DNA from: Candidatus Kouleothrix ribensis
Lineage (GTDB): Bacteria; Chloroflexota; Chloroflexia; Chloroflexales; Roseiflexaceae
DNA length: 64,000 bases
Assembly: GCA_016722075.1 (NCBI GenBank)
Contig: JADKGW010000002.1
Location: 806,001-870,000 of the forward strand
Reading direction: 5' to 3'
Under the pieces are notes generated by a model. That model made no database searches. It was given only the letters and a program-made list of their open reading frames with translations, and was not told the DNA's origin. Numbering within the stretch: the first letter of the stretch is position 1; the number at the start of each line of letters is the position of its first letter. Both the position numbers and the translations under genes were made by a program. Shown here in pieces: positions 28,665 through 37,387 of this stretch.

Positions 28665-30400
28665 GGCCGCACCTCGTAGATCACAATAATCGGCTTGAGC
28701 ACAATCGTGCCGTCGGCGCCCGTCACCGGCACCGACTCGGTATGCACCACCCGGCCGTGGTAGCGCCGCACATAGCGCATCAGCGAGTCGCTGAAGTGTT
28801 GCGTGCGCGCCTCAGAGAACACGTCGTACACGAAATACTGCAGCTCGCCCTCGCGAATGCGCCGGTCGGGGTTCAGCACCGCCTCGTACACCGGGTTGCG
28901 GTGCAGCGGGTTGCTGCTGACCGAGAGTCCGTAGGTGCGGCGGTGGCCGTAGAACTGAATGATGTTGGCCATCGACGGCCCGATCGCCACCAGCCGGGCG
29001 CCCTGCGGCACGTTGTCGCGCACCCACTCGCCGGCCGCGCGCCCGCCGGGGATGCCGCCGGTGCCGGCGAAGAACTGGTCGGTGATCACCATGTTGATCT
29101 GGCCCCAGCTCGCCAGCAGCAGCGACCCGAACACCAGCACGATCGCCAGCGGCCGCAGCCACGCGCCGGGTAGCGGCCAGGCGCGCCGCAGCGCAGCCAG
29201 CCAGTGGTGATCGCGCACGCGCGCCGCAGTGCCGGCGGCCGCGCGCCACACCTGGCCGGCGCGGCCCGGCAGCGCGGTTAGCTGGCGCCGGTGTGGCTGG
29301 CCGGGCGCCGGCGGCGCCTGGTGGAGCAGCGCCCGCGCCGCCAGCAGCGCCAGCGCCGGCGCGGCCGGCAGCAGGTATTGGAAGCCTTTGACCGGCCAGA
29401 GCTGGAAGAACACCGTCGGCACCAGCACCCACGCCAGCAGCAGCGGCTCGCGCCAGCTGCGCCGGCGGCGCAGCAGCCACAGCCCAACCAGCGCCGCCAC
29501 GATCACCAGCGGCCCGATCGCCGGCGGCACCGTCGTAAGGTAGAAGTCGGCCGCGTGGTTCGGGCGCCGAAACAGCTGCCACAGCACAAACTGCTGGGCC
29601 GTCTTGGTGCGGCCCACCAGCGATAGGGCGATGAAGTGCGGCGCGATAATGCAGACCATACAGACCATCGAACCGACCAGGTCGCGGATGCGCACGCGGA
29701 TGGCCGGGCTGAGCGACAGAAACGCGTAGATCGCGCCCAGCAGCACCACGCCGGTCTCTTTGGTCAGGAATGTCAGGCCCATGCCGGCGCCAACGGCGTA
29801 GAGCCAGGCCGGGTGCTGGGTGGTGGCAAACCGCGCCAGCAGATACAGCGTCAGCGTCGCGAACAGCACCATCGGCCCGTCGAGCAGCACCTGGCGCGTG
29901 ACGATCACGTGGTAGGGCATGGCCGCCAGCAGCAGCGCGGCCAGCAGCCCGACCTTGCGGCCGTACAGCAGCGTGCCGAGCTGGTAGATCACATAGATCG
30001 TAGCCACGCCGGCCAGCACGGCGATCAGGCGCCCTTGCAGATCGCTGACGCCAAAGAACCGAAAGCTGATCGCCAGCACGAACTGGAACAGCAGCGGGTG
30101 TGCGCGGAAGATCGGGAAGATGTCTTTGTAGATTGGGGCGGCCGCAATCGCCGCGCCCTGGCCAGCATACACGGCTTCGTCGCTGTTGTAGCCCAGCCGG
30201 TTGAGCGCCCACAGCCGTAGCAATGTGCCAAGCGCCACCGCGCCCAGCAGCAGCGCGCGGCTGAGCATGCTGCGCCTGTTGGCCGCCAGCCAGGCCAGCC
30301 ACGCGGCGATCTGCGCGCCGCGTGGCAGCGCGGTGGCACGGCCACTCGCTGCCGGGGCGAGTGGCCAGCGCAACCGTTTTGCTGGGTAGTTTTTTGCCAT
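28661..30400 (-). CDS. GT39/ArnT-type membrane glycosyltransferase
   Basis: The 579-residue polytopic protein has about ten membrane helices. An early extracytoplasmic loop with GYNSDEAVYAGQG holds the acidic residues expected of PMT/ArnT-like enzymes, and the RQVLLDGPMVLFATLTLYL helix is also typical. A soluble C-terminal domain follows (from GEWVRDNVPQGARLV). Such enzymes move sugars from polyprenyl-phosphate donors to lipids or proteins outside the membrane. It is the first gene of an overlapping series with a phosphoesterase, a wall-binding protein and a GH99-like lipoprotein, which suggests assembly and trimming of one surface glycan. Confidence 0.82.
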   Translation of the reverse strand: MAKNYPAKRLRWPLAPAASGRATALPRGAQIAAWLAWLAANRRSMLSRALLLGAVALGTLLRLWALNRLGYNSDEAVYAGQGAAIAAAPIYKDIFPIFRAHPLLFQFVLAISFRFFGVSDLQGRLIAVLAGVATIYVIYQLGTLLYGRKVGLLAALLLAAMPYHVIVTRQVLLDGPMVLFATLTLYLLARFATTQHPAWLYAVGAGMGLTFLTKETGVVLLGAIYAFLSLSPAIRVRIRDLVGSMVCMVCIIAPHFIALSLVGRTKTAQQFVLWQLFRRPNHAADFYLTTVPPAIGPLVIVAALVGLWLLRRRRSWREPLLLAWVLVPTVFFQLWPVKGFQYLLPAAPALALLAARALLHQAPPAPGQPHRRQLTALPGRAGQVWRAAAGTAARVRDHHWLAALRRAWPLPGAWLRPLAIVLVFGSLLLASWGQINMVITDQFFAGTGGIPGGRAAGEWVRDNVPQGARLVAIGPSMANIIQFYGHRRTYGLSVSSNPLHRNPVYEAVLNPDRRIREGELQYFVYDVFSEARTQHFSDSLMRYVRRYHGRVVHTESVPVTGADGTIVLKPIIVIYEVRP

Positions 30401-30418
30401 ACAATCACATCATCTGAT

Positions 30419-30453
30419 TATGGCGGGGCCAGCCGCAGCCGGCCCCCGCCATA
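30419..30453. other. Intercistronic hairpin
   Basis: TATGGCGGGGCC (30419-30430) pairs with GGCCCCCGCCATA (30441-30453) with one bulged C. It lies between the stop of the GT2-GtrA fusion (30507) and the start of the GT39 gene (30400), both on the minus strand. No U-tract follows, so it is more likely a transcript-stabilising or attenuating structure than an intrinsic terminator. Confidence 0.4.
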
Positions 30454-30506
30454 GAAGCCCCGAGGGCCTACGATCGCCCTCGATCCACCCGACACGACAC
30501 CCCGCA

Positions 30507-32843
30507 TTATGTTGAGCTAAGGCTCACCGTGCCCAGCTCAGCGCCGACGGCGCGCTCGCGCGGCGCCCACACCTCGCGGGCCTGCGGCGCCTGCACCAGC
30601 GCCGGGATGCGCTCGGCCCAGTCCATGGTGCTGCTGCGCACCAGTGTGGTGGGCAGGCCCTGCAGCGCCTGCCCAATGATCGTACGCTCGACCGCGCGCA
30701 GGTCGATATCGCGCGTGCTGTGCAGCGTGGTCTTGATCACATCGTAGGGCGGGAACCCATAGGCATCCTCGCAGTTGGCCAGCAGCATATCGAGGCCCTC
30801 TTGTGCGGGCAGCTGCTCTTCGCCCTGGCCGCCGCGCTGAATGATGATCAGGCCGGCCAGCTGCGCCTGCGGGCGCACGCGCACATGCGGCACCAGCTGC
30901 TGCACGTGGTACTTCGGCGGCGGCACCAGCAGCTGCACGATCGTATTGATCGTCGCCACCGGCAGCTTGGTATTCGTCAGCCAGAACGCGAACTGCCGGC
31001 CCTCGCGCGAGTGCAGCCGGCTCTGCAGCGGCAGCGTTAGCCGCTCGAGCCGCGAGAGCTGCGGGGTATTGATCGCCGCCACGGTATGATGGCTGATCGT
31101 CATGGGCTTGGGGTAGGTCAGCACACCGCCGCTAGGCGTCACCAGCGTCAGGTCGTCCGACAGGAACGAGCCGCTGTCGCTGGTGCGGCGCTGCCGGTCG
31201 AGCAGCTTCAGAATGGTGGTGGTCTTGCCGGTGTCGGTGCGCGCGGTGATCATATAGGCCTGCTCGCCAAAGCTGATGCAGGCGCCATGCACCAGCGCAT
31301 AGCCCTTCTCGACGAACGTCCAGCGCAGGATCGGCTCGACCACATTGGTGTAGAGCACGTGTGGCGACCAGCGCAAGATCGGCGAGGCCAGCACATCGAT
31401 CGTCTCGCCCAGGGTCACGTCGATGCCAAAGCCACATACGCCCAGGCCTTCGTCGTAGTGAATATGGCGCTGGCCATTGGCAGCCGGCCCGGCGCTGGCC
31501 GCGCGCGATCGGATCACGCCGGTATGCACGCGGATGGTCGGTCGCTCGCCGAGCGCCACGACGCGAAACTGCTCGAGCTCGGGCAGCGCCACTTCCGACG
31601 CGACTGTAATCACGCCGTGGATATCGTAGCTGTGCGAGGCCGGCGCATAGGTGCGCGACTTGGCGCGGCCCCAGATCAGCTTATCGGCCACCGTGTAGCG
31701 CAAGACCGTCAGCGCCACCAGCGAGATCACGTTCGAGAGCACATAGTAGATCGCGAGCTTGTCGGTCAGCAGGTAGATCATCGGCCCGCGCAACAGCAGC
31801 GCGGCATTATTCATGGCGAAGAACATGAGCATGCGCCAGCCGCGCCCGGCGCGCTGCTGCTCGGCTGAGAACACCCAGCGCTCGGTCAGCACGAAGTTCC
31901 ATAGCGTCGAGGCCTCGGTGGCCAGCACCACCGACACCAGGTAGTGCAGCCCGAGCAGCTCGGTAGCCAGCGTCAGCGCCAGTGTATTGACCAGCAGCCC
32001 CGACAGGCCGACCAGCAGGAAGCTCAGGAACTGGAGCAAGCCCTTGCCGAAACGTAGCTGCGCCAGGTGCGCCAGGTAGCGCGTGCCCTCGTTCAGCGAG
32101 GCTTTGCTGGTGCCGGCGTGGCGCTTGCCGAACTCGAAGCCCAGCTCGGCCACGCGCACATGCGGGTTGCGCACCAGGATCTCGAGCAAGATCTTAAAGC
32201 CACGCGGGTGCAGGTCGTCGAGCACGATCGCCGCCTTGCGCACCAGGAAGAACCCGCTCATCGGGTCGGTCACCTCGCGTAGCTGGCTGGGGAACAGCAG
32301 CCGCGCCGCATCGGCGGCACAGCGCGACGCCAGCGTGCGCGGGCGGTTGAGCCCACGCGCGGCGCCGGCCTGCCAGTAGCGGCTGGCGATCACAACATCG
32401 ACATCGCTGCTGCGCAACGACTCGAGCATCTGCGGCACCAGCGCGGGCGGGTGCTGCAGATCGGCGTCCATCACACACACATATGTGCCCTCGGCGGCGC
32501 GCAGGCCGGCCAGCACCGCGCCGCCAAGCCCGCCCTCGCGCTGGCCCGGCGCGCGGTGCAGCAGCACGATCGGCACGGCCGAGCCGGCGCGCGCCGCCTC
32601 GATCGCCGCAACCGTATCGTCGTCGCTATCGTCGACAAACACAAGGCTGGCATTTACTTCGGCCAATGCCGCCGACAGGCGCGCGACCAGCGCGGGAATA
32701 TTGCCAGACTCATTCCTGGTTGGGACGATTACCGAGAGCAGTGGCGCCGGGCCGGTATTCATGGCGGCACCGATTGGTGCCTCCTGGTAATGCTGGATGT
32801 CGGGGTAGCCGTGCAGCCGGGTAGGGGCAAAGCTCGATGTCAT
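30507..32843 (-). CDS. Three-part fusion: polyprenol-phosphate glycosyltransferase (GT2) - GtrA membrane domain - HPr-kinase/PEPCK-like P-loop domain
   Basis: The first 260 residues are a DPM1-like GT2 domain (SVIVPTRNESGNI, VFVDDSDDDT, VMDADLQHPP, DPMSGFF). Residues 270-395 are a four-helix GtrA domain (QFLSFLLVGLSGLLVN through RYTVADKLIWG). The remaining 380 residues contain LVHGACISFGEQAYMITARTDTGKTTTIL, a P-loop embedded in the context of HPr-kinase/PEPCK-like ATPases, followed by LSDDLTLV. GT2-GtrA proteins load sugars on polyprenyl phosphate; the P-loop module is not a standard partner. ATG 32843 is preferred because GGAGG lies 7 nt upstream; ATG 32855 overlaps that site. Product length is 778 residues. 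Confidence 0.82.
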   Translation of the reverse strand: MTSSFAPTRLHGYPDIQHYQEAPIGAAMNTGPAPLLSVIVPTRNESGNIPALVARLSAALAEVNASLVFVDDSDDDTVAAIEAARAGSAVPIVLLHRAPGQREGGLGGAVLAGLRAAEGTYVCVMDADLQHPPALVPQMLESLRSSDVDVVIASRYWQAGAARGLNRPRTLASRCAADAARLLFPSQLREVTDPMSGFFLVRKAAIVLDDLHPRGFKILLEILVRNPHVRVAELGFEFGKRHAGTSKASLNEGTRYLAHLAQLRFGKGLLQFLSFLLVGLSGLLVNTLALTLATELLGLHYLVSVVLATEASTLWNFVLTERWVFSAEQQRAGRGWRMLMFFAMNNAALLLRGPMIYLLTDKLAIYYVLSNVISLVALTVLRYTVADKLIWGRAKSRTYAPASHSYDIHGVITVASEVALPELEQFRVVALGERPTIRVHTGVIRSRAASAGPAANGQRHIHYDEGLGVCGFGIDVTLGETIDVLASPILRWSPHVLYTNVVEPILRWTFVEKGYALVHGACISFGEQAYMITARTDTGKTTTILKLLDRQRRTSDSGSFLSDDLTLVTPSGGVLTYPKPMTISHHTVAAINTPQLSRLERLTLPLQSRLHSREGRQFAFWLTNTKLPVATINTIVQLLVPPPKYHVQQLVPHVRVRPQAQLAGLIIIQRGGQGEEQLPAQEGLDMLLANCEDAYGFPPYDVIKTTLHSTRDIDLRAVERTIIGQALQGLPTTLVRSSTMDWAERIPALVQAPQAREVWAPRERAVGAELGTVSLSST

Positions 32844-34097
32844 AGATTCCTCCATAATGCAGTACTGAAACCATTCGGATGCTCGCAGCCTTCAGATCTA
32901 ACCCACGAACGCGCAGTGGTGTCGCCACACGGCCATGCGCCGTGATACCACAGAGCGGCTGGTACGCAGTACGTGCGTCGCCCCCATGCCATTGTTCGCA
33001 CTGGCTCCCACACCAGTACGGCCACGGCATGTGCCGCTTTTTGCGCAATGCAACGTTATCCCATTATGTACCTCCTGAAGCCATCTTCGATTGGTGCAGG
33101 GCCGGCCACACCGCCCCTACCTGCTTGAGCATGATCCGGCTGGTTCCCGGCTCGAGCGGCCGCATATGCCGGATACTGTAAACAGATTGCAACAAATATT
33201 GCCGAAACTTGCGTTATAATAGGCAGTGACCATAAGCATGCACTTGCCATTCGGATGCTCGCAGCCTTCGAAACGAGTTAAGATCATGCAGGTCGCCGGG
33301 CGAGAAGTGTCTCCCACACACTTCTCGCCCATTGATTCCGCACATACCAGTAGCGATCGTGCTGCCATGCCGGCCCCAGGCAGATGGCTGCCTTAGATTC
33401 GGTGGCGTAAACGCAACGATCGGCACGGCGCACACGGCCGGATCAGGTGTTTCCCACTATCCACATCCCCCTACAGACGTACCCATCGCAGCGTAGATCG
33501 ACACCCTACACTACACGCCGTCACCACCGCCCCACCCACACCTAACATGTCTGTAATTTAATTTACTTACAGTGGAATTAGCCAGCTCAACAGTCGAGCC
33601 ATAACAGCAATGCTCAAACACTCGCCGTTCGCTCACCATGAACCCGACTCATGCGAAAAGAGGGATGCATCACCACCCGGGTAGCAGCGTTTGCGTACGC
33701 CGGCACACAAGGCGATGATTGAGCCACTATGCACCACACCGCAGCCTTGCGATACCTGCATGCTACCGGCGCCCCCGCACTACGCTGCACATGGGCGCGG
33801 TAACTGTGTGTAGCGAATACACGCCATCGCCCTGCTACGAGGTGTAATGTGCGTAAGAGCGATGCCTAACGTGTATACAAGCTGGCTTGCTGATGGATCA
33901 GCCGCAGTTTAGGCGAACTAAAAAAAAGACTGACCATGTGCGTCAGTCTACTACGACTTCAAACCACCAGTCGAAACAACCTGTTGAGTTACTATAGTGT
34001 GTTGCAATTTAGAAGACTATACCATAAAGGTTTGTTAAAATTCAAGTTAAGTTACCGTTAAACCTAGCTTGATAAACAAATTGTCATCTCCATGCTA
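32844..34097. other. 1.25-kb non-coding interval with a 23-bp direct repeat
   Basis: No plausible gene was found on either strand. Base composition is clearly lower in GC than the flanks, especially from 33480 on. The words CCATTCGGATGCTCGCAGCC plus TTC occur at 32871-32893 and again at 33247-33269, 354 bp apart. TTATAATAGG near 33214 resembles a -10 box on the plus strand, but it has no well-placed -35 element and no gene follows. The interval separates the glycosyltransferase fusion from the GT4 genes and likely contains the promoter of the fusion gene. Confidence 0.5.
33919..33949 (-). terminator. Rho-independent terminator for the GT4 genes
   Basis: On the minus strand AGACTGAC (33949-33942) pairs perfectly with GTCAGTCT (33934-33927) around a 7-nt loop and is followed by an unbroken run of U (A-run at 33920-33927 on the plus strand). 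It lies about 150 nt past the stop of the GT4 gene at 34098. Confidence 0.75.
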
Positions 34098-35243
34098 TCA
34101 TTGCAGCATCTGCCGATACACATCATAGTATTTACGCGCCAGTGCGGCCTGGGTGTAGTTGGCCAGCACACGCGCACGGCCGCGCCGGCCCAGCTCGGCA
34201 CACAGCGCCGGGTTGGCAGCCAGCCGCTCGATCGCCGCAGCCAGCGCCGGCACATCGCCCTCGGGGAAGATCAGGCCGGCGTCGCCAACCACATTCGGGA
34301 TCTCGCCCGACGACGAGCCAATCACCGGCAGGCCGCAGCTCATCGCCTCGGGCAGCACGCGGCCGAACTGCTCTTTCCAGCTGCGGGTGGTGCGCGAAGG
34401 CAGCGCCAGCGCGTCGAGCCGGCGCAGCTCGCCCGGCACATCGGCGGTCCAGTCGATCAGCTCGAGCCGCGCGCCTACGCCCAGCTCGGCCGCGCGCGCC
34501 AGCAGCACCGGCCGCTGCACGCCCGCGCCGATCAGCCGCACCCGCACGCGCTCGGGCAGCCGCACCAGCGCCTCCACCAGGTCGAGCAGGCCCTTCTGCG
34601 GCACCAGCCGGCCGAGGTAGCCCACCACGAAGGATGCACCAGAAGCCGAGACCGGCGGGCCGCTCGTGCCCACCTGGCCCCCGGTTCCTGGTTGTTGGTC
34701 TGCGGCCGGCGAAAAGAGCTGGGGGTCGACGCCAACCTGCGGCAGGATGCTGATTGGCCCGCTGTAGCCGTGGCGGCGGATGATCGCGGCGGCCTCGTAC
34801 ACACCGGCAATCGCGTGCGCGGCATGGCGAAAATTATACTGCTCGAACCAGCCGAACGGCGGCGGGTAGCGCCGCTCGATATTGGCCCAGTTGTAAAAGC
34901 AGCAGCGCGCGCCGTAGCGCACACCCGCGCGCATGGCCTGGTAGGTCGCGAAGTTGAACGACTCTTCGTCGATATGCAGCACATCGGGGCGCACTGCCGC
35001 CACCAGCCGGCTGATGCCTGGGTAGAAATGCAGGTGGTGCCGGCCGTTCAGCCAGATCGGCAGCTCGACTAGCCGGTAGCCGCGTGTGAAGCGCCGCTCG
35101 ATCGGCTGCGCGAGCGCGCCCGGCTCACGCCACACCGGCGGCACCGCCACAGTCAGCTCGACCCCCGGCAGCGCCGCGAGTTCTTCGGCCTTCTTCTGAT
35201 ATGCGCCGACCACCAGCGCCTTTGAGAGCATGAGTATACGCAT
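34098..35243 (-). CDS. GT4-family glycosyltransferase
   Basis: The 381-residue protein is a two-domain GT-B enzyme. The N-half begins MRILMLSKALVVGAYQ, and the C-half has VVGYLGRLVPQKGL and the nucleotide-sugar motif EQFGRVLPEAMSCGLPVIGS, the E(x7)E signature of retaining GT4 enzymes. A low-complexity insert (DQQPGTGGQVGTSGPP) links the domains. It is cytoplasmic and uses an unknown sugar nucleotide, most likely in polysaccharide or glycolipid synthesis. A terminator follows at 33919, and a second GT4 gene precedes it across a heptad-repeat spacer. Confidence 0.88.
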   Translation of the reverse strand: MRILMLSKALVVGAYQKKAEELAALPGVELTVAVPPVWREPGALAQPIERRFTRGYRLVELPIWLNGRHHLHFYPGISRLVAAVRPDVLHIDEESFNFATYQAMRAGVRYGARCCFYNWANIERRYPPPFGWFEQYNFRHAAHAIAGVYEAAAIIRRHGYSGPISILPQVGVDPQLFSPAADQQPGTGGQVGTSGPPVSASGASFVVGYLGRLVPQKGLLDLVEALVRLPERVRVRLIGAGVQRPVLLARAAELGVGARLELIDWTADVPGELRRLDALALPSRTTRSWKEQFGRVLPEAMSCGLPVIGSSSGEIPNVVGDAGLIFPEGDVPALAAAIERLAANPALCAELGRRGRARVLANYTQAALARKYYDVYRQMLQ

Positions 35244-35256
35244 AACACTGATGCCA

Positions 35257-35421
35257 TTACCAGGTTGCAGGTTGCAGGTTACCAGGTTGCAGGTTGCAGG
35301 TTACCAGGTTGCAGGTTGCAGGTTACCAGGTTGCAGGTTACCAGGTTGCAGGTTGCAGGTTGCAGGTTGCAGGTTGCAGGTTACCAGGTTGCAGGTTGCA
35401 GGTTGCAGGTTACCAGGTTGA
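35257..35421. repeat. Mixed 7/8-bp tandem repeat (GCAGGTT / ACCAGGTT)
   Basis: About 160 bp consist only of the units GCAGGTT and ACCAGGTT in irregular order, ending in TTGATAACCTTCTAACCTTCTAACC. The array occupies most of the spacer between the two GT4 genes. The pattern is typical of short tandemly repeated repetitive sequences of cyanobacteria and filamentous Chloroflexota. Spacing is far too short and regular for a CRISPR array. Confidence 0.85.
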
Positions 35422-35460
35422 TAACCTTCTAACCTTCTAACCCGGTTGGCCGGTTGCCGT

Positions 35461-36648
35461 TCACCCGCGCGCCGCGCGCGCGTATACCGCGAGTGTCGCG
35501 TGCGCCACGCGATCGTAGCTGAAGCCGGCGGCGCGCGCCAGCCCACGCGTGCGCAGCTCGGCGCGCAGCTCGGCGTCGGCCAGCAGCCGCCAGAGCGCCG
35601 CCACCCAGGCGGGCAGGTCGTCGGGGCCGGCCAGCAGCGCCGCGTCGCCCAGCACCTCGGGCAGGCTGCTGGCGGCCGATGCTACCACCGGCGTGCCGCA
35701 GGCCATAGCCTCGAGCGGCGGCAGCCCGAAGCCCTCGTAGCGCGACGGGAACGCGAAAACTGTGGCGGCATTGTACAGCCATGGGTTATCGGCATGCGGC
35801 ACATCGACCCGCGCCACGCTGCTGCCAATACCCAGCTCGCCGATCAGCGCGTCGATATCGGGGAACAGCCGTGCGTCGCCGCCGAGCGCACGCCCGGCGA
35901 TCACCAGCGTGCCCGGCGGGCCGCCGGCCCGGCGCAGCGCGGCCCAGGCCCGCAGCAGCAACGGCAGGTTCTTGCGCGCATCGAGGCCGCCCACATAGTA
36001 GACAAACGGCCCGCGCAGGCCATAGCGCGCGGCCACCTGCGCGGCCGCCTGCGCGCGATCGAGCGGCCGGTATTGCGCGCCGGCCGCCAGCGGGATGGCC
36101 GTAACGCGGCTGGGCGCGCATCCCAAGCGGTCGATCATGTCGCCGCGCGAGTGCTGCGAGATCGCGATCAGCTGGCGCGCGCGCCGGGCCGCCAGCGCCA
36201 CCAGCCGCATGTACCCGCGCACCGCCGCGCCGCCGCGATACTCGGGCAGCCGCAGCGGGATGATGTCGAGCACGCTGGCCACCACCGGCACTGCCGACAC
36301 CAGCGGCGGCGCGAAGTACGGCACGTGCAGCAGGTCGGCGCGCTGCCGCGCGGCCGCCAGCGGCACACCCACCTGCTCGAACCACAGCTTGGCCATGTTC
36401 GCGCTACGGCCATCGAATGGCGTCGGCAGATAATAGCGCGAGACACCCGCAGGCATACTGGCCGAGCGATCACGACCAGGCTCGCCTGCGTGCCGGTAGG
36501 CGGCTGGATCGTCTGGGTGGGCCGGCACCAGCAGCAGGTACTCATGCTCAGGCCTGGCACGCGCCAGGCCCGCGAGCAGCCCGCGCAGGTACTGCCCGCT
36601 GCCGACATTCGGCTGGCCCCAGAACATAGCGTTGATTGCGATGCGCAT
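35461..36648 (-). CDS. GT4-family glycosyltransferase (mannosyltransferase-like)
   Basis: Translation from ATG 36648 (MRIAINAMFWGQPNVGSGQY) gives 395 residues; the frame is open upstream but without typical sequence. The C-domain has VYYVGGLDARKNLPLLLRAW and the SRYEGFGLPPLEAMACGTPVV motif (E(x7)E), and the N-domain carries the glycine-rich loop NVGSGQYLRG. This matches GT4 enzymes that extend polysaccharides with mannose or similar sugars. It faces the TetR gene across a 134-bp divergent spacer and is followed by the heptad-repeat array and a second GT4 gene. Confidence 0.88.
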   Translation of the reverse strand: MRIAINAMFWGQPNVGSGQYLRGLLAGLARARPEHEYLLLVPAHPDDPAAYRHAGEPGRDRSASMPAGVSRYYLPTPFDGRSANMAKLWFEQVGVPLAAARQRADLLHVPYFAPPLVSAVPVVASVLDIIPLRLPEYRGGAAVRGYMRLVALAARRARQLIAISQHSRGDMIDRLGCAPSRVTAIPLAAGAQYRPLDRAQAAAQVAARYGLRGPFVYYVGGLDARKNLPLLLRAWAALRRAGGPPGTLVIAGRALGGDARLFPDIDALIGELGIGSSVARVDVPHADNPWLYNAATVFAFPSRYEGFGLPPLEAMACGTPVVASAASSLPEVLGDAALLAGPDDLPAWVAALWRLLADAELRAELRTRGLARAAGFSYDRVAHATLAVYARAARG

Positions 36649-36719
36649 GCGGCCGATTATACGCGCTGGCGCGCGGCCCGGCAAGGCGAGGGCTGCCGGC
36701 CGCGTGTGTGCAGGGTCTG

Positions 36720-36769
36720 TTGACAAGCGACCGGCGGTCGCTTATACTCTAAGCGACTACTGGTCGCTT
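36720..36769 (+). promoter_or_regulatory. Sigma-70-type promoter with two identical TetR operators
   Basis: TTGACA (36720-36725) and TATACT (36743-36748) are separated by exactly 17 bp. The palindrome AAGCGAC-N5-GTCGCTT occurs twice: 36725-36743, filling the spacer, and 36751-36769, just past the -10 box. Arms are perfect in both copies, and centres are 26 bp apart. The site sits directly before the TetR gene, so autorepression by steric exclusion is strongly suggested. Confidence 0.85.
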
Positions 36770-36782
36770 TCGGAGCAAAGCC

Positions 36783-37376
36783 ATGCCCAAAGGAATCCCA
36801 TTAACCGAGGCGGAGCAGCTGCAGCGCCGGCGCGAGATCGCGCACGCCTCGGTCGCCCTGTTTCTAGCGCAAGGCTTCCCTGAGACCTCGATGCGTGAGA
36901 TTGCCGCAGCCGCCGGGATGGGCAAGTCGAGCCTGTACGACTATTTCACGACCAAGGACGACATTCTGCTGTTCCTGATCGAAGATATAGCGGCCACGCT
37001 CACCGAGGGCGCCAGGGTGATCGCCGGGTCGAACCTGCCGCCCGACGACTGCCTGAGGCAGATCATGGAGATGCAGCTTGACTACCTGCAGGCCAACGAC
37101 AACCTGTTCTGGCTGCTGAACGACGAGGCGCGGCGCCTGAAGCCCGAGAGCCAGCAGCGCCTGCACATGCAGCGCTACGTGTTCCAGGATCTGGTAGCGT
37201 CAATTATCCAGGCAGGTATCGCGCAGGGTAGCTTTCGCCCGGTCAATCCGCTCAACGCAGCCCGCCTACTCACCAATTCCTTGTTCACAGTGCTCTACAC
37301 CTCGCGCCCGACCGGCAGCGCCGAGGCGATGCTAAGCGAAACGGTTGATATCTTTCTGCGGGGCATGCGGCCCTGA
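36783..37376 (+). CDS. TetR/AcrR-family transcriptional regulator
   Basis: The 197-residue protein has the N-terminal HTH (IAHASVALFLAQGFPETSMREIAAAAGMGKSSLYDYFTTKDDILL), which is nearly a consensus TetR domain, and an all-helical ligand domain. GGAG lies before ATG 36783. Two operator palindromes overlap its promoter. The kinase-like gene starts 11 nt after its stop, with its own AAGGAG, so regulator and target are most likely one transcript. The ligand is unknown; given the neighbour, an antibiotic-like compound is a reasonable guess. Confidence 0.93.
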   Translation: MPKGIPLTEAEQLQRRREIAHASVALFLAQGFPETSMREIAAAAGMGKSSLYDYFTTKDDILLFLIEDIAATLTEGARVIAGSNLPPDDCLRQIMEMQLDYLQANDNLFWLLNDEARRLKPESQQRLHMQRYVFQDLVASIIQAGIAQGSFRPVNPLNAARLLTNSLFTVLYTSRPTGSAEAMLSETVDIFLRGMRP

Positions 37377-37387
37377 AGGAGTCACGC

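Noticed and set aside
33187..33220. Plus-strand promoter with TATAAT at 33215
   Set aside because: The best -35 candidates are at wrong spacing (12 or 22 bp), and no plus-strand gene follows.
35257..35421. Possible CRISPR array
   Set aside because: Repeat units are 7-8 bp and contiguous, with no spacers and no cas genes nearby.
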